From Melanocharis versteri (Eukaryota; Chordata; Aves; Passeriformes; Melanocharitidae), in the NCBI GenBank assembly GCA_013397845.1, contig VZTG01004270.1, positions 268,319 to 332,318 of the forward strand: a stretch of 64,000 nt of DNA, given 5' to 3'. Numbering within the stretch: the stretch's first letter is position 1; each line of letters opens with the position of its first letter. Shown here piece by piece: positions 49,471 through 61,000 of this stretch. The notes under the pieces are model-generated. The model had not been told where the DNA came from, searched no databases, and was given only the letters and a program-made list of their open reading frames with translations. A program made the translations under genes and the position numbers.

Positions 49471-52400
49471 ACTTCATCAAATACTTTGTAAAGAAATGGT
49501 TCACTTTGTGATACAAACAAGCTAGTGAATGCTGTGGGTTAGGGTATTAATAACTTCCCTTGGCATGCAGAGCATAATATGAAATCCCACTTAAAGGGTT
49601 TAGTGTGCAGTGTGTTTTCTGTCAGCTTTTGCTACAGGCTTAGCTTCCTTTTTTGTAATGAGACTGGTTTTTATAGAAGAGCACAGAATGGTAGGGCTGT
49701 TGTAGAGATCCTGAATTCAAAAAGTTTTGCTGTTTTTACTGAATATTTACTAATTTCTAAATAGCTAAGCAGATGTATTAGCTCAGATGATACACTCCAG
49801 TAAAAAATAAAGGAGGAGGATGATTCAAGGGTTTGAGTCAATATATCATGACAGCATTTAAATTATTTTCCAACTCTGAGAATCTGTCCTTCGCTATTAC
49901 CTCGTGTGCTCCCCACACATGTACCACTGTTTTTAGTGTTTTGTCATGCTGAAATTGCAGCCTTTGCTTAAGAATTTCTGTGTGACAGCCAGGCTTTAAG
50001 GGAAGAAGAAACAAAATCAAAAATGAACAAAAGATGGGGGTTTTTGTTTGCTTGTTTCTTAAAGAAAACAAACTCGTTTGCCTTGAATGTTTAATTGTGC
50101 TGATTTTTCTGTAGTAGGAGACATTTCAGTAACCTCTTCATTCTGAACTAACCTGGATGGCAAACAGGATTTGTACTGATACTCGGAAGAGAAGGGTCAG
50201 TTTTCACATTGCGTTCTCCTAATGGATGAGATGTGCTGTGAGTGCTGGGGAGGATGAGCACCCTTGGGTTGTTCAGTGTGTCAGATTGTATAAGGCGCTG
50301 GCAGCCCCGCTGCATTAGCTCTTTCGTGCTGTTGAGCAGCAAAAATAAAATACTCTTTGTATATCTAATTTCTGCAGTGCTGCAGTGCTCAGCTCTTCTA
50401 AAAATCAAATGCCCCAAAGGTTTGCCTATCTTAGAATAACTTGTTAGTTTTCCTGGTCAGGGATTAAATAGCAATTACTGGAGGGAGACTTTTTTTTTTT
50501 TTTTGGTGGTTGTTTCTCACTAAGGTGAAATCATGACTTCATACTACTACATCAGTAGTAAAGCAAGAAAAGGTAGGACTGTGGTGTTGGCACATTAGAG
50601 AAAAGCAGATGTACGAATACTTATTTAACAATGCTCAAACAAAGTAAATAGTAAACATACAAAGTAGGAAATGTAGCTAAGGAATGGAAGCACTGCCAGA
50701 GCAGTTTAGAGAGGGGTTTAGGTCTGTGCTGGTGGGAAATCCTTGCTGTAACCCAGGAGCACTCTGCTGCTGAGCAGTGCCTGCCCCCAGCAGATGCTCT
50801 TCAGAGCATTCAGGCTCTGGTTAGTCCCACGGTGGCACTGGGCTGTGCTCGTTGTGCTTAGGGCAGGTGCCACCCATCACCAGGGACTGGGGTGATCTGC
50901 TTGCCTTGCCCACAGTCCAGAGGGGCTGGTGACCAGGGTTTACATCTCAGACTGCTGAGGAGAGCTGAAGTGGTGACCAAGGGGGAATTTGGCCAGACGG
51001 GGAAGATGGTACCAAGGCGAATGCAGCCCTGGTGTGAGCTCAGCCCTTCTCATGCTTGCAGAAAGAAGGGCATGAGCTGTGCTGTGCCACCCTTGCCCGG
51101 GCAGAGAGCCTGCCCGTGTGCTCCAGGGATGTCAGAGGGCAGCCGTGCTTCCCAAATGCTGTCGTCTTATAAATTGGTTATTGGTAATTTTAGGACATTG
51201 CTGCTTTCTGTAAGGTAGACAATATTCAGTAGGGTATCACTTTTTCCCTTTTACTTGTGAAAAGGTGGACAGTTGCCGATCAGCTTTCCTGCATGCTTAG
51301 GAAAAGGTTGTAGTATTCCAGTATCCAATTTCTTCCAGATTTCTTGTCTTAGACTATTACTGCTGCCACTTGGAAGAGCAGGGAATGCTTGCTGTATAAC
51401 AACTGCAGAAGTGACTACAGCACAGCAGTTTGCCTGGCAAGGCACAGTCACTTGTAATTAGTAATGCCATGTTCATCTCATGCTTTCCACTGAATCTGGT
51501 CTCTTCTGAATGCTGCCCAGCCAGAGCCGTGCCTGATCCCAGCACAGTGCTGCGATGCAACTGGCCCCTAATGAGCTAAGGCAGCAGCTGAAACCCTATA
51601 ATCTCTTTACATGAAAATTCAGAGCATCAGCATTAACACCATAGTCGTCTTGTTCCCAATTTTGCCCACTCCTGGTTGCTCTGTCCTCTAGAAGGAGAGA
51701 TTTCAGTACCATCGGGTTAAGCAAATCTTGTAGTTCTGTGCTAATGTTGTTTGCATATATTTTCATTTTATGCTAACTCTACCGTTGGTTGTTTGGAGCT
51801 GGATCAGCCCCAGGACAGCTCAGAGTTGTCATTTCACAGGTACTGGAAGCAGACTTGGGTCCTGCCCCAGGGCAGCTCCACAACTCTGGAATTACTTCTC
51901 CTTAGCTGCCTTGTGTTTTCCTTACAGTTGGGTTGTTTGAAACAAGCAGTCCTGGCTGGTGACTCGGAGCTGGTGCTTGCCCGTTGTCATGTGCTGAGGA
52001 CGGGTGCTCAGTGCCTGTGGCTCCCATGGGCTGCCAGCAGCTGCTGCCCTCTTTTCCTCTGGAGCAGATCAGCCCCAGCAGGGGCAGGAGCTAGCTGAGG
52101 TGGTGTGGGGGGGTGTTCTGGTTTTGTTTTAAAATGCTAATGTCCATAGATGACAGTGTCTGGTCTTGCTAAGATTAATATTGCTGCACGGGGGGACCGA
52201 GGCCAATGCACCTTCCTGAAATGGGCAGCTCCAAAGAGCAGGAGCTTACACCAGTGAGTACAATGTGGGCTCCGAGCAGCAGCATCCCTGTTTTGCATGT
52301 ATGTGCCTCTGTAGGAAACACACAGAGAAGGAGCTCGTTAAAGTCTCTCATGGGAGCCACCGCTGCGCTTTGCCGAGCTGATTTATGGGCATTCAGCATC

Positions 52401-55400
52401 GCTCCCACTTGTGATTTGTTGCGGGTGTAGGTGTGCACGCAGCTCTCGCCTGGGCACAGCAGCAGGGATGTGGCCGACTGCACTTCCTCAGGTGTTCCCC
52501 TGTGTCACTGAAGGAAGCTCTGCCCGTGGAAGTTCCCCTGGTTTCAGTTTGAGCTAACACGACCCAGCGTCCATGCAGTGCGTGGGGATTACAGGATTGC
52601 AAAGGCTGTGTTAAAGCATGCGATGCTGGACACACCATATAATGTGCATGTTAGAGGAGACCTTATGAATATTTCATATTCTTTAATACCACATTATTTT
52701 TGGTGTTGGGCAAATTGAGCATTATTTCTTGTAAGCCTTGCAAAGGTGTTTTGGGTATGTTGTTTCCCTGGCTCATACACTGCTGAGAGCACTTGCTGCA
52801 ACGAAGAATGCTTTTCATGCCGAAGTTTAAAGATGTTTCTTTATTTTCCTTTTTCTCACCTTTCTTCTGGAGCATTCTGCCTGATCGAGGCGTTTGTGCA
52901 GCACCACCAGCATCCAGGACCTGTTTCCTTGTGGACATTGGCTTCTCTCAGCTTCACAGGGGCAATCTGCTTCCCATCACTGTACCAGATTCTCCGGGGC
53001 CAAAACTCTTAGCAGTTACCACAGCCACGGAACAGCATTTCCTCCAGAATGTTTCCAAGCTAGCTGTTCTGTCAGCGTGTTTAAGGAAGGTGGATGGCTC
53101 ACTGAAGCTGCTCAGCTCTGTCTCAGGAGCTGCACCCCAAACAGCCATGTCTTTCAAAGTAAATCAATGAACAAGTGCACAAAAATCTTGCAAATATCAC
53201 ATATATGCACAAGAGGTGCTGGATGCTCCATGGAAATGCCAGCTCTGCAGTCAGGGATCAGTAGAAGGTATGAGAGAGCAAATGGGCAAGTGGACATCTT
53301 TACATTTTATTGTACATTTTGGGGTTGTTTGGTTTGGGTTTTTTTGAGGAAAATCTGTCCTGTGATTTTTATTACCTGGAGCTTACTGTGTATTAGTACC
53401 TGTCAGTCACACTAAAGGCTATGTGACTGAGATTATGCTGGATCATAAATTTGTAGCCTGACAAAACTCTAGGAAATGAATTTACACATTTGCATCTTTT
53501 GCAGTGATTTGCAGGATAAAGAGTCGGGCTGTTGCATTAGATGTCTTTACGTTTGGGGATTTTTTAAATATATAATTTGTTTTAAATTAGAGATGTTTTT
53601 TCAGTCGTGTTTAAGACTAACCTGGTTACAGACAAACCAACAGAAGGACAATGAGGGAGTTGTAGTACACGAGGGCAATTATGAGATCTGCTACAATGCA
53701 GGCTTTCCTCTCAAATGCTGCCAGAGCTCCTGGATTTTACTCCCAGATCCCCTCTTCATTTTCTTAAGGACCATGAGAAACGCTCAGGATTTTTTTTCCC
53801 CAGTGTTCTTACTTCTCATGAAGCGATGTCAGGAAATACGACATTAAGTTGCAAGGGTTAATTTACGAGGTTTGCTGAAACACCTCAGCCAAGAGAGCTG
53901 CAGCAGCGTGAGATGCAGAGGGATTTCTCAGTCCGTCTGGTGGGAAGAGCGTTCCCGTGTGCTGGGCTCCGTGGTGCGCTGCGGGCAGAGCTGTGCTGCA
54001 GGGACCAGACATCGCTGCCCTGCTTCCCCCTCTCACCGGTATATGGTCTGATGCGGTAAAAGCGCTCCTGCCCCTGCTGCCCAGGGCCGTGGAGAGCAGG
54101 ATGGGCTGCTCTGTGTGTTGTGGAAGGGCATCACCCGCTGCTGGAGCGCTGCCCGTCAGCCGGGAGCCGCGTGGAGCTCCGGCTGCTGCTGGCAAGTGCG
54201 GCTCGGTGCCGTCTCTGCAGCTCCCGGCTGACTCGCAGCAGCACGGGGTTATTTTTACGCACACGGCCTGTGGCACGGAGCTGGCAGAGCTGTCTGGAGC
54301 AGCAGTGACATGCCGTGGCGTTGGCCATTGTCCCCTGCCCTTATTACTGCCAGGTGGGGGTCAGGGTGCGACTCTGAATTTCTCTTCTTTAGGACTAAGG
54401 TCCGTGTCCCTTATGCCTCTGTGTCCTCTGCAGAGCTGGAACTGCCAGCAGCTTGAGAATACTCAGCGTTCAGGACAGTTTTCATCATGTTTTTTCCCAT
54501 GCCGTGCCATGGGCTCGCGTGTCAAAGCATTTGGGAGAAAAGGGATGAAAACTGTCAGCAAACCTGACCTCATGTCTTGCTTCCCTGCTGGGTCCAGGTC
54601 TGTGCTCACAGGATGGGCCAAGCAGTGAGGCTCAGAGAGTGACTTGGACCTGACTAAAAGCTAAAAAGCCTAAAAGCTGCCTGTCCCAGAGCAGGTTCTC
54701 CACCTTCTGCAGGTGGAGGGCTGGGTCTGCCACCAGGAGGGCTCTCAACTCCCAGCCCTGGCTGTGGGGAACAGCCTTGCAGGCTGGCCCAGCCTTGCTG
54801 GTGTTGGGGACAGGCGCAGGTCAACGTCGTTAAAAGGGAGAGAATTGAATCAATATCTGGAGTGTTTGATATTCTGCCTAGTGGAACACTTGTTATGTCT
54901 TTAATTACTATTTCTAAAAGCACCACGGGATGGAAAGCAAAAGGCAGAAATAAATAGCAAGGGGTGATCAATTGGGCGTGACACCCTTGTTATTGATCAC
55001 CTTTAACCTCTGCTTAAACTAATGACAGAGCTACCATTTAACTGTCCCCAGGCACAAAGCGCATCAATTGCACAAGTGCCACATAAATCACGGTGGGCTG
55101 CAGCGTGCTGTGAGTGGCCCCTGGGGCCAAGCCTGCCCGTGGGGAGGGCAGGGTCCCCCCAGAGCTGCAGGGGACACTCCCAGGGGATGCCACTGCAGCT
55201 CCTGCTGCAGGTATGCTCAGGTGAGCTGCTGCTCTGTCTGATGTTTCGCACAGAAAGGCTCCCGAGAGCAAAGCCACATCGCAGCTCTGAAGAAATGACA
55301 GCATTTCCCCTCCATGCCCCTGTCCCCATGGAGCTAAAAGATTTACGCTGTTGAGGATCCCCTTGATGCCTGCTCCTGTCCTCCACATGCCAGGGCTGGG

Positions 55401-57977
55401 GCAGCACTCCTGAGGCCGGGTGAGTTTGTGGGAAGAAGGACAGAGAGGACTCAAAACAACGATCCTGTGTCAGCGAGTGTTTGAAGTAGCAGAGTTTGGG
55501 GAGGCAGTGGCATGGGCACAGAAAGAATCACCTTTTCCCAAGCATCTTCAGCTGGCTTCCTGACTTATCAGCTGTGCTGGAATTGCCTACACTGCTTGTT
55601 ATAGGGGTAAAAAAAGTAAAAAACAAGATGTGCAATGGGCAACAGAGTGAAGTCAGCACAGCCTTGCAAGATAACAGCAATAATATTCATTAACATTCAA
55701 TCTACAAATTATCCCTTGGAACCCCAGCCTGGAGATTTGCCAATTTTCAATACATGACAATGTTGTTTAATATGTTTCCAGCACAACAGCATTTCCAAGG
55801 CTGGGCTGGATATGTGGCACCACAAAACCATCAGCTGCATGTCCTGCCATGCACTGGGCAAAGGCTGTGCCTGCCCTCTGAGGGGAGAGTTTGTTTCTCT
55901 TTAGGACAGGATGCCTGTTCTGCAAATTCAGTTCCCCAAAGAATTAGGAGGTGATCTTTTTCTTGGTGTTCCCTACTCTCGATGTTAGTGAAAGCAGAGG
56001 GCTTTTAGGGCAGCTTTCAAAAAGCTGTTTGTTTCCAGAGCTGTTTAAGCATTTGCACTGAGCCCTGGGAAGGAAAAGGGCAGCCGGAGTCCCACTGAGC
56101 AGTGTGGCTGTCTGTTCATCCCTATTGGAACGCTCTGAGGATCACTCCTGTCTCTGCAGGAATGAGTAAAAGATCCTGTCTCATCTGCTGTTAGATAGGC
56201 TACACAATGCTGAGCACACATTTGGCCCATTGCTGGCATGGCTGCACACATCCCTGGAGGATTTTCTCAGGAGACCCCGGGCTAATGCACGTTTTGCCTT
56301 TGTGCTGCCATTTGGAGGGTTTCTACTCAAATCCTAAAAATCATTTGGGTGTCCTCATCCATCAGCTACTGGAAACATTATTGATAATACAATCATTCCT
56401 ATTTTGGTCACTCTGTTTCACTTTTTTTCCTGCTGAAGATCCTGTCATTTGTCACTGCTGAAACGTTGAGAGATGATTGGAATCTGCCCAGGTGCAGCAC
56501 GGGAGCCTTGCAAAGGCAGCCCAGGGAGGGGAGGCCTCTTGCACCCCTCTACACCCACACATACAGGGCTGTGGCGTGCCTGCCCACAGCTGAGGGACAG
56601 TCTCACACAGCCCTGGGGACAGAGCAGGCTTGGCATCTCAAGCTCTGCACTGGCCAGGCTGGGATTCTGCTCTGAACCAGGGCGTTCCCCTCTGGGGTGT
56701 CACCAGTTTGGGTCTCTGAAGCACCTTGTCCCCTCAGCTCCGGGTGGTCCGTGGTTTCCCAGGCGTCTGACCCCAGTGACAGGGCTGCTGTGGGAGAGGT
56801 GTGAGCCAGCAGAACTCTCGCTGCATTGCCCCCACAGCCTGCAGGGATGGGGACTCCACTGCTGCCGGGCAGCCTGTGCCAGGGCTTGGATTGATGCAGG
56901 CAGTGCTGCTGCTCCTCTGTGAAGGAATAAGCCATGGGTGCCCTTAGCTTCCACTCTCTAGGGGCTTCTACGGCCTGGGAATCTCAGAGCAGAGTGCCAC
57001 CCCACAGAACCTGCTCTGGGCCCGGCTCCTGCCACGCAGGAGTCACCTGGATGCTTGTGGTGGCCATGGAGGACACCAGAGGCTGCAGCCCCTGCACAGT
57101 GAGTGGCTGCTGGTCTGGCAGAGAGAGCGTCTCAGAGCACAACAAAATCTTCTTCCATGTCAGCCCAGAGGGGCAGAGCTCCCCACTGACAGCAGCTGCA
57201 CTGAGAGCTTGGCATGGATTTGCATAGATGAAATGATTTCTCCTGCCATTCATTCAGTCTCTCTGTCTGCCAGCTTCCCTGCTCCTCTCTGGAATCTGAA
57301 GTCCACACAGGGAGCATTCAGCTGGCCACGAGCTCTTTACTGAGCGTTGCTTTGCACAGATGTCCCCAAGCAATGCCATGAATTGTTGCTCTATAGTCAC
57401 TAAGCTGTTTGGGAAAACATTTCAGATAACTGTCCTACGCATTGGGGTGACTGAATTAATGGCATTTGAATGGTCAAAAAGATAGTGTGAATTGGAAACA
57501 ATGCTGTCCCTGTCACAGGCAGCAGTAGAATTCCAGCTGGTATTTTCATTGTTAATGATCAAACCCAGAGCACTGTGTGGCCTTAATACCTTGGAAGGGG
57601 CTGGAGAAATGCACAAACCAGCCTGTCACTTCCCGTTCTGGATTTTCCAAATGCTAGGGAAGGAATGCTTTTAAAATTGTCTTTCAGAGCTCCACAAGTG
57701 GCACTGCAGCTTGGCTGTGGGGAGGGGAGGAGAGGGACGACAGTCGTGGTCGTTGCCAGCTGTGATGTACACCAAGTTTGGGAACTCCCCTGTTCTTGGG
57801 GGGCCAGGCACCACCTCTGCCCACAAAGGTGGGAGCAAACAGCCAGTGCATCCCATGCAGTGGCAGGCAACACTCCTGGAGGTGCTTGGCAGTCAGGAGA
57901 GCTTTGCTGCATCTGGGCTTGGCAGAGCACAGCCACCCTAACCATACATCATCCAGAGGAATGGGCACTTGGGTAAC
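49471..57977. other. downstream flank, no gene seen
   Basis: No supported gene. Open frames such as 53957-54628 (223 codons, plus) or 52894-53415 (173 codons, plus) overlap frames on the other strand and have no recognisable domain. I looked for exons of the expected mammalian neighbours UTP11 and FHL3 (for example LIM-domain cysteine spacing) and saw none. Octamers ATTTGCAT lie at 53488-53495 and 57218-57225; a T run lies at about 50490-50505. AT-rich 54830-55090 is listed separately. Confidence 0.5.
54830..55090. promoter_or_regulatory. candidate conserved element with ONECUT-like inverted repeat
   Basis: An AT-rich island in GC-rich DNA. It contains the perfect inverted repeat GGTGATCAAT (54963-54972) and ATTGATCACC (54992-55001), spaced 19 bp. 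Each arm holds ATTGATC, the core of the ONECUT/HNF6 and CUX-type motif. Nearby are ttgaatcaatatc, tctttaattacta and gcgcatcaattgcac. Composition and motif density suggest constrained regulatory DNA; this is inference. Confidence 0.35.
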
Positions 57978-58070
57978 ACATTAGAATAATACATCATTAG
58001 AGCGCTGTTGCTATGGTGATGTATTAGGGCAATACATCATTAGGTACCTTCCACTGATGATGTATTACTC
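57978..58070. promoter_or_regulatory. four-copy alternating TGATGTATTA element
   Basis: The 10-bp core TAATACATCA/TGATGTATTA occurs four times in alternating orientation: 57987-57996 (+), 58017-58026 (-), 58030-58039 (+, one mismatch) and 58058-58067 (-). Three copies extend to, or within a base or so of, the 13-bp form TAATGATGTATTA with a TAAT-type half-site at both ends. An RFX-like GTTGCTATGGTGAT (58007-58020) overlaps the second copy. The layout is an approximate 42-bp tandem duplication of an inverted pair. It could be a homeodomain enhancer or the trace of a small palindromic mobile element. Confidence 0.45.
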
Positions 58071-61000
58071 CAAACATGGCTCCTGCCAGCACCAGCGCAA
58101 GGACCACAGGGGAAGTCTTGTCTTTTTGCAGAAACTCTACCCTTTCCCTAAGGAAAAAAATCTGAGAGTAGCGGCTTCACCGAGGAGACACAGGGCAGGG
58201 CCTGGCCCCTCTCTCCTGAGCCTCTTTGCTCTGTGACTTGCTCCATGCTGAGCCCCGTGCTGTTTTCTGGGGACCCAGTACCTGCATTTTAGTGCCTGGG
58301 GGCAGAAGGATCTGCTGGGCAGAGGGACGGGGTCTGTGCAGGCCCTGCCTGAGCCAGAGGGTCTGAGGTGTTTGTGGGTGCATCCTGCAGGGCTGGCAGT
58401 GCCTGCTGAGACCCTCCCGTGAGTGAGGGGCTGCCCTGGGCTCGCACTTCCCGAGTCCTCCACGCTGTCCCCTCCTGCAGGGGCTGGCTCACTCTGAGGA
58501 GACTCGTCCTCTCCGGTTCCCCAGGCAGCCCAACACGCTGGTGGCATGTGCGGTGCTCAGGCCCGTGGCAGAGGAGAGAGAGGGACCCAAAATGCAGCCC
58601 AGGGCGAGGGTGAGTGCTGCTGCTCACCTTCCCGAGAGCCGCGCCGTGTGCCGTCAGCTGGGCTCAGCTCCCTTGGGATCACTTTTCCCTTGCTCTCCCC
58701 CTCAGCCCTGGGGGACCCTGGCTCTAGCCTGCAATGGAACCAAAAAGGTGAGCCCAGGAGAAGTTCCAGCCAGCTGAGCCCCCAGCATCCCTGGGGTCTT
58801 TGCAGGGCTGCACTCTTTTCAGCTCAGTGGGCTAAATAAATTGCTTCAGAGAGCAGATTGGGAGAGGAGGGTTCTTTCACTGCAAAGTATGTTGCGTGCA
58901 TCAGATATAATTTGATTTTAATTAGTGGACAAGAAAGCAGCATAGTTAATAAAGTATGCACTGCCTTTTGCAGGGATGCCAGTCTTGAATTCCTAGAAAA
59001 TGCAATCAAATCACAAAGACCAGTGCAAGGTGAGCCAAGGCTGAGCGTGTCTGGGCAGGGGCATTGTAAACAGAGTTCCAGGAGAGATCCCTGACCCCTG
59101 TGATATCCCATGGTCAGGATCACAGCAGAAAAGCAGTTTGTGGAGCCCGTGCCCCAGCAGCCTCAGTCAGTGTTGTGTGCCAGCTGCATCCAGGGACTTT
59201 TCAGCTGGCTCTCCTGCCTGCTCTCAGCTCAGGCCTGGGCAAAGCTGCAGCTGCCCATTGCTTCCCTCCCTGTGTTTTTCCTGCACCTGGAGGGACCTCG
59301 GTGCCTGTCCCACTTCTCTCCTAGGGGACAGCTGCTCCTGGATCTTCCCATCTCTAACACTGCTCGGGGGATGCAGGTTCACAGGCAGCCCTGCGTGCAG
59401 CTGCTCATACACAGAAGCTTGTGTTTGGGCAGCAGGTCTTCTGGGCTCCGTTCCCAGCAGTGTGGGCTCGTGGTTAGACCACTTAAGAGCCAGGCTGCCC
59501 CCACATCGCCCTGCAGATGCACACTTCCTTCCCCTGAAATCTCTGTGGGAGCAGAGCCTGCCCACTGAGGGCAGAAGGGCAAGAATAAGAGGTTGGTTGT
59601 GCAGACTTGAAGTATGAAATATCCCCTGGAAGTGCCCTGCTGCTAGTTCCCGACCGTCATAAAATGTGAGACACTTTAGGAGAGCAAGCCTGTGTCTGCC
59701 CTCGATGCCAATGCTTTTAAGGGTTCAGCACGCTGCCCTGCTCCCCGGCACCATCTGCAGCACTCTGAGCCAAGGCTGCTTTTAGCTTCTCAATCAATTG
59801 GATTCAATTAAGTGATAACGTGAGCCTATGGGCAGAGCAGTGACTGCTTGTCCCTGTATGAACAAATTATGCCCAGGTAGTGCAGAGGGCTTTGTGTCCC
59901 CTGGGCAGGAGCTGCAGTGTGAGGCCCTGGTGAACCCTCTGGTGAACCTCTCTTGGGAGAGGGGCTCCACAGCAGGAGCTGAATCAGGGCTGCCCAGCAC
60001 TGCTGTCCCTGGCAGGAGCAGCCCCCCCGAGGCCAAGGTATGGTTATTTAAAGCACTGTTTTCACTCTGTTCCCACCAGGAGATTCAGCCAGCGCCCACC
60101 CTGACACGTCTGGAAGCAAGGGTTTCAGGGAGGCTGTGGGCATCTTAGAGAAGCAGAGCTGCCTCTCCCCCTGCTCTACGGCCACAGGGTGTGCGGGGCA
60201 CCACGGCTCTCTGAGGCCAGACCTGGCTGTGAGGGATGTCAGACATCAATAAACATCACTGTCAAAAAGGACAGGAAAAGGTTATTTACCAGAAAACAGG
60301 CCGAAAAGCAGGATTGCAGCGGCGGTGACATGTGCTGCGGCCACGCTGCCAGGGCTGCATCCCATGGTGGCTCAGAGGGGTCAGAGCCACTGCTGCGGTG
60401 CCACTCGCATGCCCACACCACTGATCGTCATGGCTTGGCTCAGCAGTGTGCCTGTGGCCAGCCTGCTGCCACCAGCCTGTAAGCAGCCCAATATTTCTCC
60501 CACTTTCCCTGGTGCAATTGGGACTCTGTAGGAGTGACGGTCTCCTCGGAGCAAGCCAGGTTTGGAGGGGGCTGAGGTTTCGGACCAAGCGTGGATGCCC
60601 TGTAGTGTTCCCCCGCCTGCTGAGCTCCTGGGCTTGAGGAGCTGCTGTCTCTGTGCAGAAACACGGGTCTCTTCATCCGCTGGTGCTGCAGGAAACTGTG
60701 TGTGTGCATGTGAGTGTGCTTCTGTGCGACCTGGTGGGGATTTGAGAACAGCGTTTTGCAAAACAAACACGAGGTTATTAATTTTCAACACCAACATGAA
60801 CGCTGAATAGCTGCTGAATTGTTGATCATCTTCTGGTGACTGCATTAAAGACGTTTGGGTGCTCTGTTCACCGGTGGCCTCGTGTACCTGCTCTGCCTCC
60901 TCAGGTGATGCACAGGTGGTGCTGGAGCTGGGGGTGGGGTTGGGGCTGGTCAGAGCTGGGCCGAGCCGGGTGGGCAGAGGGGCAGGAAGCCCCCGTGCCA